From assembly GCF_934372025.1 (NCBI RefSeq), contig NZ_CAKROJ010000094.1:1-5876 (forward strand): a stretch of 5,876 nt of DNA. The letters are read 5' to 3'. Numbering within the stretch: position 1 is the stretch's first letter; every line of letters begins with the position of its first letter. The translations under genes were made by a program, and so were the position numbers. This DNA comes from an uncultured Blautia sp. (GTDB lineage: Bacteria > Bacillota > Clostridia > Lachnospirales > Lachnospiraceae). The notes beneath the pieces were generated by a model. The model was given only the letters and a program-made list of their open reading frames with translations, was not told the DNA's origin and did no database searches. This document shows, one piece after another, positions 5,514 through 5,876 of this stretch.

Positions 5514-5876
5514 TCATTTCACTGTAATTTTACATGTAGCCGTCTTACCGGATTTCAAAACAACTGTAACTTTAGCACTTCCTTTTTTCTTTCCGGTGAT
5601 CTTATACTGATTGGTTCTGGATTTGGTGACCGTTGCAATATTTTTCTTGTCAATCTTAACGTATTTAACAGAATCGCCTTTTGCAAGCTTTGTGATCTTT
5701 AAGGTATAAGATTTCTTTCTCGCGATCACTTTCTTAGTAGCAGATAATTTAATCGTCGGTTTTAACTTTGCAATAGCCTGTGTTCTCTTTGCATCACAGT
5801 ATTTGCATTTGCTTTCTTTTTTGCCGGTTGCAAAAACAGTCGGTGCTTTTACTGTTTTCCAGGCACCATATGCATG
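5514..5876 (-). CDS. C-terminal end of a surface protein with a bacterial Ig-like (Big_2-type) domain
   Basis: The frame is open from the right edge (base 5876) to TGA at 5516-5514, giving 120 residues; the true start is outside the window. Two parts are visible. Residues 1-37 form a small module with a His near the start, GAWK, and CKYC (24-27). Residues about 40-120 have the alternating strands and KITGKKKGSAKVTV pattern of bacterial Ig-like domains, common in extracellular proteins of gut Clostridia. About 31 of 120 residues are lysine, so the region is strongly basic. The protein ends directly after the last strand (TCKITVK) with no LPXTG sorting signal or membrane anchor, so any attachment must come from the missing N-terminal part or from charge. 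Function unknown; adhesin, wall-associated enzyme or simple structural protein are all possible. Confidence 0.75.
   Translation of the reverse strand, partial: HAYGAWKTVKAPTVFATGKKESKCKYCDAKRTQAIAKLKPTIKLSATKKVIARKKSYTLKITKLAKGDSVKYVKIDKKNIATVTKSRTNQYKITGKKKGSAKVTVVLKSGKTATCKITVK

Noticed and set aside
5514..5729. A short independent 71-codon gene starting at GTG 5729
   Set aside because: The frame continues without a stop to the right edge and the GTG falls inside the Ig-like domain with no ribosome binding site; it is an internal codon of a longer gene.

Overview
The window looks like chromosomal DNA from a low-to-moderate GC Firmicute, most likely an anaerobe of the Clostridia and probably Lachnospiraceae. 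This rests on an NfnAB-type ferredoxin/NAD(P)H enzyme, a TepA-type ClpP-like protease near an FtsK/SpoIIIE translocase, strong AGGAGG ribosome binding sites, and a lysine-rich surface protein with a bacterial Ig-like domain. The genus cannot be fixed by reading alone. All genes lie on the minus strand, so transcription runs from high to low coordinates.

In transcription order: (1) 5876-5514 is the C-terminal end of a cell-surface protein (CxxC module plus Ig-like domain). (2) 5513-5412 is a short gap ending in a perfect 10-bp hairpin that contains the ribosome binding site of the next gene. (3) 5411-4692 encodes a ClpP-family serine protease of the TepA type with an intact Ser/His/Asp set. 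(4) 4691-4593 carries a good sigma-A-type promoter. (5) 4592-2311 is nfnA-nfnB, overlapping by one base, which should encode the electron-bifurcating NADH-dependent reduced ferredoxin:NADP+ oxidoreductase. It ends at a textbook intrinsic terminator (2295-2258). (6) A second good promoter (2223-2195) drives uppP (undecaprenyl-diphosphate phosphatase, 2129-1254), followed 20 bases later by (7) the N-terminal 411 codons of an ftsK/spoIIIE DNA translocase that runs off the left edge. Its linker contains a 42-bp coding repeat array.

Functionally there are three units: a redox module that balances ferredoxin, NADH and NADPH; an envelope/division unit (lipid-carrier recycling plus chromosome translocation at the septum); and a stand-alone protease. 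In Bacillus subtilis tepA lies almost next to spoIIIE. Here nfnAB and uppP sit between the two, each behind its own promoter.

I see no mobile element, CRISPR array, tRNA or rRNA, and no clearly new system. The most unusual items are the ribosome-binding-site hairpin before the protease gene, the repeat array in the FtsK linker, and the Cys/His tail of NfnA whose codons also form the ribosome binding site of nfnB.
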